The notes beneath the pieces were generated by a model. The model was not told the DNA's origin, ran no database searches, and saw nothing but the letters and a program-made list of their open reading frames with translations. A stretch of 64,000 bases of DNA from the NCBI GenBank assembly GCA_949752745.1, contig OX457028.1:3571996-3635995 (forward strand), in the 5' to 3' direction. Source of the stretch: Protula sp. h YS-2021. Lineage: Eukaryota; Annelida; Polychaeta; Sabellida; Serpulidae. Positions 32,800 through 44,404 of the stretch are shown here, piece by piece. The position numbers and the translations under genes were made by a program. The stretch's first letter is position 1; every line of letters begins with the position of its first letter.

Positions 32800-35700
32800 T
32801 CACCCAATAGCTTCTCTACGCCTTATCACAGGTATTGCCAGTATACACAATCCACCAATTACCCCCAAGCCACAGTAGATAAACAACGGTAATGCGTAGC
32901 TTCCGGTGACGTCAATCAGCAGCTCTGAAATACAGTGTGAAGCAAAGCGATATTCCAAATGAAACCCCTTGAGAACATCTTTCCCAAACACTTCAAAGCG
33001 ATGCAAACAGTATTGATGTTTCCTAAACAAAGGTAATGAGCTTACATATGTCAATAGCAAGATAGATATAAAATCGATAGTTTGCTCCGAAAAAAATCAC
33101 TCCAAATGAGAACAAAAGTATTATATTTTTATCGACATAATAATGTAGCAACGCGACAGAAAACATATTTTAACAAAATGCATGAAATTAAACTATAACC
33201 ACATTAACGTTTGGATTGATATGAAAATCCTCCCTTAGCCTTGCACACTGTTCACTCTCACCTTTCAGGCTTGTGCTACAAGTGTGACAAGCTGAGAGAG
33301 GGTTTCAGATGAGACCAAACGTGTGTGGTTTTATTATTGGATGTACCAGCAATAGGTAAAGCAACGGCATAGGCCAGTGTAGATGCACCCATATCCAAGG
33401 CCTTAGCTTGTGACAGTCGCGTCACGCCCACGATGTCAACCATTACCGTGTTGATGAGCGCGCGGTCACTTCCTGTTGGTCAAATAAACCAATCACAGCT
33501 TGTCAAATATAGTTGGACATGCGCATTGACAGTGTACGATTATCTTCTTGCTGTTTCAGTAAACCAGTCAAAGCTTGTCAGTCATGGGTTCATTCGTCTG
33601 GTGCTCCATCTGTTCGAATGTATTAAATTACACTGACCCCACAGAACACATTTCATTACTTTAAAATGCATATGTATATGTGTCGCATCAGGCTGTAAGG
33701 GAATTCCATTATTTCATCTTGGTCAAGTTTTTTTTTCAAGCTTGAAGAAACTGCAGTTTTTATCACCCGGTAAACATACTTTTTCCTAGTCATATGTGAA
33801 AACTAGAACGATCAGTGCACATCAGTGTACCCAAGCAAGTCAAATATTTTTCTTAGTCAGCAATTTCCGCAAAAAACCAAATGTGTCTCCCTTAAGCCGT
33901 CTTATTCCCTCCTCTTCCACTTCCACCATTTTGTTCGGTTCAGAAAGTTTCATTTTGCCAATTTTGTGTTATTTCACAATTGTAAGACTTTTATGTCGTA
34001 TACATATATCTGAAATATACCTCTGATATTCCCAGTAACACTTTTATCGCATTTTCCATAGGCAGAAGGGTACGTAATCTTACTTGTAGCCACTTTAAAT
34101 CTCAATTTCTACATAAGTAAAGGCGTAGAAAGGTGGAATGTAGTCATTATAAGCTGGGCTTATACTCTACGTCTTTTTCATCCGGGTCTAGAATGTGGTA
34201 GATGCAAACAAGTTGTACTATATGGGTCTTTATGCGCGTCTGCAAGGGGGGTCACTACATATACTTTACTGTAGTTATATGGTTAGCCGTGTCTTTGGGG
34301 TGGTTACGATAGGCAGGCTTTACTGTGCTTCGTTTTATCAGATTCTAAAAGGTGGCCACTAAATAGATTTATTGAATGAATGTTTTTCATCCAGTTCTGG
34401 AAGGTAAGCACTACAAACAAATTTTATAGTGATTTAATGTACAATGAAATGAAATGATAATAAAACAATTTTCTGTACGTTTTTTTTTTCATCGCGGTCT
34501 AGAAAATGGTCACTACACGCTGTTTTTATTGCACTCTTTTTATTTGTATCTTGATAGTGTTCACGACAAAAATGCTTTGCTGTACATTTTTTATCCTGGT
34601 CCAATTACCTTTTTCTTTGGTGATTTTATTTGCTCGAAGTCACTCCTCCCACTTACGTCTAGTGCAGGTACGGCAATGACACAAGCCTAACCCTTTCACT
34701 CATTTCAAGGTATGGGTCTACACTCAAAATCCGTGATGTATACCTTGTCTTCGAGTATTGCACAAGAAAGGCTTCCCTCATAACTGTTCAATAGATGGCT
34801 TACCGCAGTGGTGCCTTGATATCAAGCGTTGTCCAATATACGTCATATACAATGGAACCGATGGAATAACACAAGGTATAATCTCAATAAATTTGGTGCT
34901 GATCCGATACGCACACACATACACACAAAAAAAAACAGTGTGCATCTCAGCACTCAAGGCTTGGCTGTCGCCCATTTCTCAGACCATTTTAATTAGTCAG
35001 ACACCTAGAGCTTGTTAGCCGTAAGCACTATTAGACAGGTAAGGATGATTTTCTTACCTTGAACACAACTCCAGTTGCCTAAATATTACTATTATTACCT
35101 GCTAGTCAACAGATAATTTGGTGTTTGTATACTGAATTACTATGCCATTTTCGACATAGTTACTCATGGATAAAACCATAAAGCTATTTCATTTTTTTTT
35201 TCATTTCCGCCGCTTTTTTCCATTTTGTATTGTTATCCAGTTTTTTCACTGTCCCGGACAAAAGTATGTTTATCCAGGGAATCTGGTTGTTATTTGGTTG
35301 TATTCTTGAAGTCCATACAGCGTTTCGTATGTAGCGTTTAACTGTCTGCATTAAAACCATACCCTAATATTTTTTATCGACACGTAAGACACTAGATAGA
35401 CCTTACAATTTGGTTGGAACAAATAATACCTAATTGTAACATTTTTGAGAGGTTTGAAATTGGTCCAAAGATGTCGTTAAGTGTAATAAATGTTAGCTAT
35501 CACACTGTTCTCTATCAATGTTAAACACTGAAACCGGAAACTGGTATATTGTCGCGATGACCGATGCAAATTCAGAAGGCTATCTCCGAAACTTCGACGT
35601 TTTACGTCACACCAGAAAGCAAAAATATTGTTACTAAATAGCTGGTCTAAGTGCTGTGCGATATTACTTGAGAAGTATCTTGATATGGATCTGACACTTA

Positions 35701-38700
35701 ATTTTCAATGTAATAGGTGACGTGATCAGTGTCACCCAAAACAATTATAGTAAACCTTCACTAATTTTGGGAGCTGTTCTTTCAAGGTGCCTTGTCATAT
35801 GACGCTTGTATTCGGCTCGATTTTGTATCTAAAAGACGTCATACATAGAATCATTTCGATCCTATTTCAACGAAATTCAACATACACACTATCTGAAGCA
35901 ACAGTTAACGTTCGGTCATTTCGATCGTGGCCTTGAGTTTAAAGCTGTAGTTCACGAGGCTTCTGTATCCCATAAACCTTTAAAGGTGTATGGCAAAATA
36001 TATATTTTAAACTAGGTTACCAGGCTTAAATATCTCGTAAAACGTGAACGGTGTAATTTAAAAAAGATATTTTTTTGTAGTTTACCCATGTGTGACGTTT
36101 CGTTAATTAACAAGAGGAATACAGTGTATTTTTGTGATTTCAGGGAAGTGGTCAGATAGAAGAAAAAACTTTTCTGGATTTACCTCAGAAAACTAAACAA
36201 TTTCAAAATAATGTGTTGGTAACATTTAACCGTAACCATTCGTGAAATGATTGTATATTATTCCTTACCGTGGAAGAATCCTGCCAAGCTGGCGGAAACG
36301 ACTTGCGATGTGTAACTCCAGGTGAAACAGCTAAAAATGCCACATATTCCGTACATGCATACTATAGTACCGTACATGATTTTTCTGTTTACACATCTAA
36401 AATTGGCCAAGAATCCAGTAATTAATTTGCTAACCAGTCCTATGATATCCATAAAAGAGAACAAAAAAGCCACTTGCAATTTTGTTGAACCGTTATGTAC
36501 TGCTAAAAGCGGAAATATTCTAAATATGGCTGCTGTGGTAAACTGAAGCAGCGTAACTCCTAGGATAAATAAACTAAACGCGTATTCTAGCAACAGTTTA
36601 TAATTATATTTTTCATTAAACCATGTCTTTATTTGTTGACAAGCGCCAGCTTTTTCAATATTTTCACTGGAATTCTTGATGGGATTTTGACTTTTCCTAA
36701 GACTTTGTGACTCCCATTGTGCGCAGTCTCTTTCTAAATTAGTCTTCGGCGTAAGGTCGTTGGTGTGTCTAATGTTGGAATCTGTCTGCTGTAAAGAAGC
36801 GCCAGAATTATTTAAATTATTTAAACAAATCTCTCGCTTTCTTGTTTCATCGCTGGATACGGCACTGTATTTGGTTTCAACGAGGATCAACGTTAAATCA
36901 ATGGGGCGATAAAAAGCCCCAAATACCAGCATCTGCATTGTGGTACCAGCCGTCAGCAACATAGCTCCTCGCCACCCATAAAAATCTATCGCTACGCGCA
37001 GTAATGGCGTAAGTACGAAGCTGCCAAGACTGCGACCAGCAGACGCGATTCCGGCCGCGAAGGCCCGCTGTTTGCAGAAGTATTGCTGCACGATGATGAT
37101 GTTACACATATAGCAGAACGCTATGCCTGTGCCTGGATTAGAAGGAAAAAAGCAAAAAGAAGAAAAAAGAAAAAAGGAGAAAGATAGAAAAAGAAGTAGA
37201 ATAGGAATAGGAAGAAGAAAAGACTATGAAAAAGAAAAACAGGGACAAGAAAACATAACAAATTAGAAGAGGAACAGGAAGAACTATGTCTTTTCGCTGG
37301 TTATCCCCTTTTGTGTTGAAGGAGATTCAGTGTGATTTTACTAAGAAGAGTCTATTGAGATAAAAACAAAATTAAGGCGATAATGGCAAAGCAAAAGATA
37401 GAAAGCAATAGAGGGTGATTTTGGATGAAGACATTGTTCTAGTTTCAAAAAACTAAACTAAATAAAATCGGCTTGTATACCAGTACTTTGCTTTAGATAA
37501 ATGTAATTAGTTGCCAATACTTACCAACAATTATACCGAAACTGAGACACAGGAAATAAAGTGATGAAGCGAAGACTGACGTCAGAAGCCCACAAGTACA
37601 TAAAGCCGCACCACAGAGCGCCATCTTGCGGCAGCCGTATTTCTGTATAAGTGGAGCGCCTAACATTGCTTGAAGAGAAAAAAATCGGCAATGAAGTTAC
37701 ACAATTTTTTAGATTAAATGTTGCTTAGCATAATTTCTAAATAATATTCCTCAAAACATGGGACCTACTCAAAAAACATTTACAGGTCGATTCTTTAATA
37801 TATATTGAAAGACAAAAGATAGTTTAAGACAAAAAATTGAACACTCTGCAAAAGAGTAAAAAATTCTTCCTCAAAATTTTTAGAACCTAACCCAATTTTA
37901 CGCCACATGCTGTAGTTGTATTGTTCTCTCTCAACTTTCAATGATAACGAGTGGACATTAAGATGCCGTGACTTCCACAAAACTTGTCGCAACCAAGTCG
38001 CGTTACATTCTGGTGCCTCAATGCTATTGGTGGATCAATACTTCTTCGGATACAGAAAACTACCAAAGCGTTGTAATGACACAAGACTCACTCTCAAACT
38101 AGTCATGCCTACGTTACTATGCCTTGATTGGATCGGTTGACTTAGATAATGGACAGTTACAGGACGATGATGTGAAACCACAATCCGATCGCATTGTAAT
38201 GGTGTTGAATGACTGAAGACTTCGAAATCCAATTCGTTATCCGTACAATCGCAATTAAAGATTATTCCAGCTTTAACCGCATACATGGGCGCCAGCGCGT
38301 CAACAGATGTATCTACGAACGCTACGTCTTGGTTGGATTCAGTCAGATCTACCACTTTATGCTGGCGGCGTAATGATTTTGGGTACCAAATGCTTGAAAT
38401 GGCGATCACAGCTGCTCATAAAAATTCTGCCTTTCGGCAAAATATTTGCTCGCACATTCGTTACTGAGTAAAACACTAGAATTCTGTAAATGGTAAAAAT
38501 ATGGCTCCGTTTTGTTTCCGACGTATTTTTGTTTTTGTTGAGCGGCAGAATAAAAGTGTCATGAGTTTCCCTTACTTGAAAGAGATTATGTCCCAATTTT
38601 GCTGTTAAAATTGATCAGTTTGGTCATAACAAAACTTTCTTATGTCCTTCAGTATATAACAAAAATAACATTTTTCCGGAAGGTAACATCATGTTATGAT

Positions 38701-40282
38701 GTCATAGAAGCTTTGTTCCGAATGCGGGTTTAACCGCTTAAGGCATCATGCACTTGGAAGCCGCTTGTATTCTTGAACTGATTGACCACGGAGTAAAGAT
38801 TAACAATTCTAATCGTCGAGATGGTGACGGGCTGACGTACATATCAAACATCTTCTCCTATAAATTCCTATGAATTACTACATCTCATGCATTCCTGGAG
38901 CATTTTCTTTCGGACGGATTTATTTTACCTTTGAAATTGAACAATGAAATTATTTTAACGGAAATTTTAATAATCAATATCCTACGCTTTTTGGAATAGC
39001 GGGAGTAGCGGTGCGAGTTGCCTTTGGGTGACGTGTGCACTTAGCGGCAGTCTTTTACCAAACCAAATCAGATCAACTTTATGATTGCAGTGGGAGTTGC
39101 CTTTGGATGACGTGTAGAGTAGCGAAAGAAAAAGCTTGGTACTAATTTGTGACGAGGTTGTCCATTACCTTTATGTATCAATTTACATAATGTATAAGTA
39201 GGAAACAGGAGCCAAATTACAGTTCCGTGCTGCTCGATTATATCGTCTACGTCGTTCATTCATAAGACTAATCAGTCTCGTGCTGCTCGATTATATCGTC
39301 TACGTCGTTCAATCATGAGACTAATCACAGTCTCGTGCTGCTCGATAATCTCGTCTGTGTCTCAACCAATCATAAGCCTAAACACAGTGCCGTTCTGCTC
39401 GATAATCTCGTCCGTGTCTCAACCAATCATAAGCCTAATCACAGCCCCCCTGCATCCAGATAATCTCGTCTGTGACAACTCATCAAAACTGCCACCTTAA
39501 TATACATTATTTGCATAAGCACTTCAATTTTATGTTTTCAAAATACTGAGCAATAACATATTTCTAACTAAATATATATTTAAAGTTATAATAAATGGAA
39601 CATGAACCAGACATGTAAAAGAAATAAACGAGGAGATGTAAAAGAAATAAACGAGGAGATATGGGATAATATTTGGACCCGACATGTGTTCTCCCTTTCA
39701 TTTAGTTATCCTACAAAAAAGGGGGAGGGTGGGTTGTTTCAAAATTGGATTTCACATCTAACAAAAAATTAGATGCCTCAAAATTGCTTGCACACTTCTC
39801 AATGACAGTGTGAGACTATTTCGTACTTTTCATTATTTGTGTTAGTTGAGTTTAATGTAATGTCCAAAGTGTATTTTTCAAGCTTGGCACTAAGTTTTTA
39901 TTGGAAACGCCTGATAGCCATTTCTACGCGAGTGGCCTCACCCTCATTCCCAGAAGCAAAGTAATTCTCTTAAATATAACCCTAAAATATATAAAATGAA
40001 TATATTAACGAACTGAGTTCATTCTAATATCAATTTAGAATCGCGTGCATCGTAAATACTCTTATTCTAAAGAATAAAAAAAAACTAATTACCGACAAGG
40101 CAAAGGGTTGTGTCATACAGTGCCATAATAGCAACGAGCTGAGTTTTGTGAACTGAGTTGAAGACATCCTGCCATTCCACTACAAACACAGGCAGCATGC
40201 GACTCAGTGCCTTCTCTATTGATCCACTCAGAAAGACAGCAGCCAACACAACGAGGGCAAATGGCGAGTCCTGCTGTTCCAT
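32800..40282 (-). CDS. Monocarboxylate-transporter-like MFS protein (SLC16-type), five exons
   Basis: Exons on the minus strand: 40282-40093 (ATG at 40282; an in-frame upstream ATG at 40312 is possible), 37668-37525, 37132-36269, 33472-33347, 32924-32800 (TGA). All have AG/GT borders and all junctions are phase 1, giving 1449 nt, 482 aa, a usual MCT size. Exon 1 has FLSG-IE------VFVVEWQ. Exon 2 covers TM2-3 with a KYGCRKM loop. Exon 3 carries YFCKQRAFAAGIASAGRSLG (TM4-5), a long hydrophilic central loop (about 110 residues) and TM7-8. Exon 4 has MVDIVG. Exon 5 has DVTGSY and the last TM. The family moves lactate, pyruvate or related solutes with protons across membranes; the substrate here is unknown. 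The N-terminal DGGWGW-type motif is degraded (DSPFAL), so it is probably a divergent, orphan-type member. Confidence 0.85.
33480..36260. other. Intron of the transporter gene with degenerate repeats
   Basis: The intron between exons 3 and 4. Positions about 34180-34570 hold a loose tandem pattern with tctagaa, ggtcactac and tttttcatc elements. No separate gene is recognised. Confidence 0.45.
37135..37230 (-). promoter_or_regulatory. Very long polypyrimidine tract before transporter exon 3
   Basis: On the minus strand about 90 bases of almost pure pyrimidine (ctttttctttcttcttttt type) end in ttctaatccag, the acceptor at 37133. It is also a purine microsatellite on the plus strand. It should make a strong 3' splice site. 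Confidence 0.7.
37670..40090. other. Intron 1 of the transporter gene
   Basis: Contains a 53-57-bp tandem repeat at 39222-39478 (cgtgctgctcgataatctcg units, four to five copies) and a shorter duplication at 39010-39125 (gagttgcctttggatgacgtg). A 107-codon open stretch at 38035-38400 on the minus strand has no ATG start and no recognisable domain. Confidence 0.5.
39222..39478. repeat. 53-57-bp tandem repeat, four to five copies
   Basis: Units read TCGTGCTGCTCGATAATCTC then GTCTGTGTC, caaccaatcataagcctaat, cacag. Copies 1-2 and copies 3-4 form two subtypes. Confidence 0.85.
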
Positions 40283-40319
40283 TATTTTGCATAAATCTGC
40301 ATTATTTTGCATAAATCTG

Positions 40320-42500
40320 CATATTTCTCAACATCATATTTTTATTCTATATCCATGAATTGTTTATTTTCATGAAAACCTTTGATGGCTTTGGCCAAAA
40401 TTTACTTATAAATTTAAGCAAATAATATGATGTTTTCATATAATTATCTATATTCCTGATTTGATTATAACTACAAGCTATAAACAGTAGATTAATAGGC
40501 TGTTAAGGTGTCGCGAAGATATCGCAGCCATTATGGCCAGATCCAACCAACAAAAAAATTTTACATGTAATTTACTACAAAAACGATACAGGCTACATGT
40601 CACTAGATGTACTGATTACTTCATGTTGTCCATGTTGTGTAATAAATGACAGACTCGAGGTCGGGGGGTCTCAAAGGGTTAGCCTTCCTCCCGCTCCGGA
40701 CAAATACACACATACCTCAAATTCGATACAAACTGAGACTTAAATTTTATGATTTTCCAAGGCAAGTTAATAGGCAAACTCGCTATTTTGGGTGATGTTT
40801 TACATTTGAACTCAGTTCACCCTCTATCCCCACAGCAATCAAAACCTGTATCTGTCCCTGGCGGTTTACAAAAACCAACACGTGTGCTCTGTGTTTAAAA
40901 AAATAAAGACTGAAAAAAGTAACGTGATGGGTCTTATATCACAAAGTTTAACAGTGGCGGTGACCTAGCAGAGGGCATTACGACAAGAAAACCAGACAGA
41001 AGGGGAGGGAGGCAGTCACGTATCAGCCGCATACAATGCGCATCTATGACCTTCGTAAAACGACCCACTAATCGCGAATTATCAAGCCATAGAAAAAGCC
41101 CTTTTTAACTAAGTGCAGTATCCTTATCACGTGTGCACATCTAAACGGGTATCATAGTTAATAAATATAATACATATTGGTCACTAAATGATATATTTAT
41201 AATTAATACGCTCCTAGAACGCCTGCTTTTGTTATCACACAACTAAGCGACCAACTGCATTGAGAAGTCCGCATATGCGAAGTACCATAAACGTTGGGTA
41301 GAATTCGCAGCCAGACGGCGAATCATGATGCGATTTTGTTGTTAATCGACGTTTTAGAAGAGGCAACGGGTATTGAGTAATAAGTAGGGAATAAAATAGA
41401 AGTGTCAATATTTTTACGCTGATGGTCATAAAACGAAAAAACATTGTGTCATACTGCCCTCCTTATCTCTTAACCTGAATTGAATTCACTAACCTTATTT
41501 TAGGACATTTTCAAACTTACACCTATCCTCTGAAGTGCATTCACCAGGGATAATTTCAAACAAAAGTACCGGAGATTTGTTTAGGGGAAATCTTGTTTAA
41601 TAGAGCAGTCTTCAGGCATGAATCCTCTGCAGTGATCGGGATTAAAAATTGGTACAACAATCTATTCCATACAAAGCTTCATCCATGAAAGGCGAACCAG
41701 TCTAAAGGCTTTCTAGCCTGTCTACATGTTTCAGTCTGTTTATATCAATATATGAATGTTTAGTAAATTGGGATCTGTGTTTGGCTTTATTCTTTTCCAC
41801 AGATTCACTGTGAAACTATGACAATATCCAATACTCATTCAATAATCAATATTCAATTACCAATATACAAAGTAGCACATCCAGACAGACAGAGTTATGT
41901 TCACAGTGAAATTTATAATGTGTTAACTTGGTGGAATGTCTTAACAAACGGTTATTTTCCCCATTGCACTAATTCTATTTATAGTTGGTGACAATATTCA
42001 CTCTACATATTTTTGTCATTAGCAACATTTCAGGAAATCCGTTTTGGTGTCTTGTTTGATCCAACTTTATGGTGCGTTATAACACAGACAATTTCTCAAA
42101 TGTGGTCCCTTTTCTCTTTGCCTATTTCACAGAATATCTGTATTTCAGAGTGTACCAATTACAAACGACCACTCTAAAGGGCGGTAAACAACGCAAAGAA
42201 CACACACTAGAAGCACATTATTCCCTTCAAGTGCCAAAAAAACAATACAAATGAAGTGAATAATATACCTCCTAATATTCTCCTGCGCAAGTCTTGCTGG
42301 CTTGTGGTCCGTATGCCTACTATGGGGCTTCCAAGAATTCTGCCTAAAATACGTAGTGAGTGTTAGATCGGAGCGGTGGGGATAAAAATGGTTTTTCACC
42401 CCCCCCCCCTTCCTTTAAGAGGAGAATCGGGGCATCTCCTAATAAGAGTCTACAGTTCTAGAAGAGAACTTCTGTCCTTAATTGCCGCAGGTCCCCTAAG
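40320..42500. other. Region upstream of the transporter gene, no second gene recognised
   Basis: AT-rich. It would contain the transporter's promoter, but no convincing TATA or initiator is assigned. A 20-base duplication (attattttgcataaatctgc) lies at 40281-40320 directly at the start of exon 1. Confidence 0.35.
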
Positions 42501-42532
42501 ACGCTTGTCCTAAATTTAGAAACATGGAAGAT

Positions 42533-42820
42533 AGAACTGTTCCTGTTTCCAAGAGACACGATAGAACTGTTCCTGTTTCCAAGAGGCACGATAGAACTGT
42601 TCCTGTTTTCAAGAGGCACGATAGAACTGTTCCTGTTTTCAAGAGGCACGACAGAACTGTTTCTGTTTCCAAGAGGCACGATAGAACTGTTCCTGTTTCC
42701 AAGAGACACGATAGAACTGTCCCTGTTTCCAAGAGACACAATAGAACTGTTCCTGTTTCCAAGAGACACGATAGAACTGTTCCTGTTTCCAAAAGGCACG
42801 GTAGATCTGTTCCTGTTTCC
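42533..42820. repeat. 30-bp minisatellite, about ten copies
   Basis: Units of 30 bases: AGAACTGTTCCTGTTTCCAA then gaggcacgat. Because 30 is a multiple of 3, several frames on both strands stay open and give decapeptide repeats (DRTVPVSKRH type). I do not regard these as genes. Confidence 0.95.
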
Positions 42821-43021
42821 CCGGAAAGTTTCCCGGAAAGGAGAATGAACCATGCAACAATCTTCCTCGACCAGGCCCTTGTTAAAGACACTGAAAAGGA
42901 CGCTGTTCTGTTTCTAACGACGACAGGGGGCCATGCGGTTGAAGGTTTCTATGCCGCAGAAGAAGTCAGTTGTCGGCTGAAGGAAAATATTCTCCCACTG
43001 AATCAAAGCTATCGTTAACAA

Positions 43022-44400
43022 ATGAATGGATTGAAAGCTCTTTGGCAAATCGTCAGCAATTTGTTCAGATCGATAACTTTGTTTCTACTACATCTAATGT
43101 AATCTGTGGTGTCCCTCAAGGCTCTATTTTAGGTCCAAAATTATTTATCTTATATATTAATGATATTGTGAATGTTTCAAAGTTACTAAAGTTCATTCTC
43201 TTCGCGGATGATACAAATATTTTCTACACAGGGAAAAATGTATCGGAAATTGAAAAAATTAATCAACATAGAATTAATAAAGTTAAGCACTTGGTTCAAA
43301 TTAAATAAGCTTTCTCTTAATGTATCAAAAACAACTTTCGTGGTATCTGGACACTCAAATAGAAGTCTGGATGTGAATATCTTGTTCGCAGAAGAAACTG
43401 TCAAGCGTGTTAGCTCAACTAAATTCCTAGGCATTATTATAGACGAGAAACTATCATGGAAAGCACATGTATTAAAAGTAACAAATAATTTGTCGAAATG
43501 TATTTCCATATTGTACAAATCTAGTTTTTTCTTGGAGAGTAATGCTCTGTAAATGATTTATTGCACATTGTTTCTCCCGTCTATGATGTACTGTATAGAG
43601 GTCTGGGGGTAACACCTACAAAAGTAACACAAGGTGTATTTTCATTCTTCAAAAGAGAGCTATAAGATTAATTGATAATGCTCCTAAACTAACGCATTCT
43701 CAACAATTGTTTCATTCTTTGAAATTGTTAACCTTTTACGATATCGTCAAATTTAAAACACTAGTTATCATGTTTAAAGCAAAATATTATCTTCTTCCTA
43801 AAAATATGCAATGTTATTTTAATATAAATTTACAAAATGAAAGGAAAACAAGACAACACGGAAAATTCTTAAGTTGTTATGTTAGAACTACGTTAAAGCA
43901 ACACTGTATCAGTATAGTTGGGGTAAAATTCTGGAACTCGTTACCAGATGATTTAAAGAATATCAGCTGCTTAAAATCGTTTAAATCTCAGTTAAAGTTT
44001 AGTTTAATCTCCTCATACACGACCTTATAACCTAGTGATATAATTGTGATTTATAGAGTCTCATTATTGTTGATAGTTGTACTGCACATTCGTTTGTGTT
44101 TCCGGTTGAGCATGTTCCTTCTTGGTGTTGTGTTTTAGCATATAAAGCAAAAAATTAAAATGAAACAAGAGTGGCAAACTTGAAATTTAAAGTTTTTTGT
44201 CCTTTTAGAAGTGGTTTACGTATACATATAAACTTTGTATTGGACAAGCAGCAAACAAGCTCAGCTTATGCTTTGTCTCTTTCTGAATCTGAATCTAGAA
44301 TTGTCTCTTTTTCTTTTTATTACAACTGGATAAAATTGTGCAAACTTTGTTTTGTAATTCTCTTCAGAAATAAACCAAGAAATAAAAATGAAATGAAATG
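43022..44400 (+). pseudogene. 5'-truncated LINE reverse transcriptase (Jockey/CR1-like group)
   Basis: The frame beginning about 43022 has the RT fingers/palm text QQFVQID, then motif B GVPQGSILGP and motif C FADDTN (about 43200). A +1 shift near 43260-43290 moves the frame; it continues with TWFKLNKLSLNVSKT and FLGIIID. After a stop at 43552 and another shift near 43610, it ends with VGVKFWNSLPDDLK (about 43940) and a stop at 44028. Motif A and all upstream endonuclease sequence are missing. The 3' end carries a short (GAAAT)n-like tail at about 44380-44400. It is dead by frameshifts and truncation. Clade assignment by eye is tentative. Confidence 0.75.
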
Positions 44401-44404
44401 AACA

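Noticed and set aside
41235..41444. Short minus-strand frame ending in text like ICGLLNAVGRLV, similar to a transporter membrane segment
   Set aside because: It lies upstream of the transporter's first exon, no acceptor or donor fits, and similarity is limited to about ten residues.
42458..43018. Decapeptide-repeat proteins in several frames on both strands
   Set aside because: The 30-bp minisatellite keeps any frame open; no signal peptide, domain or splice context.
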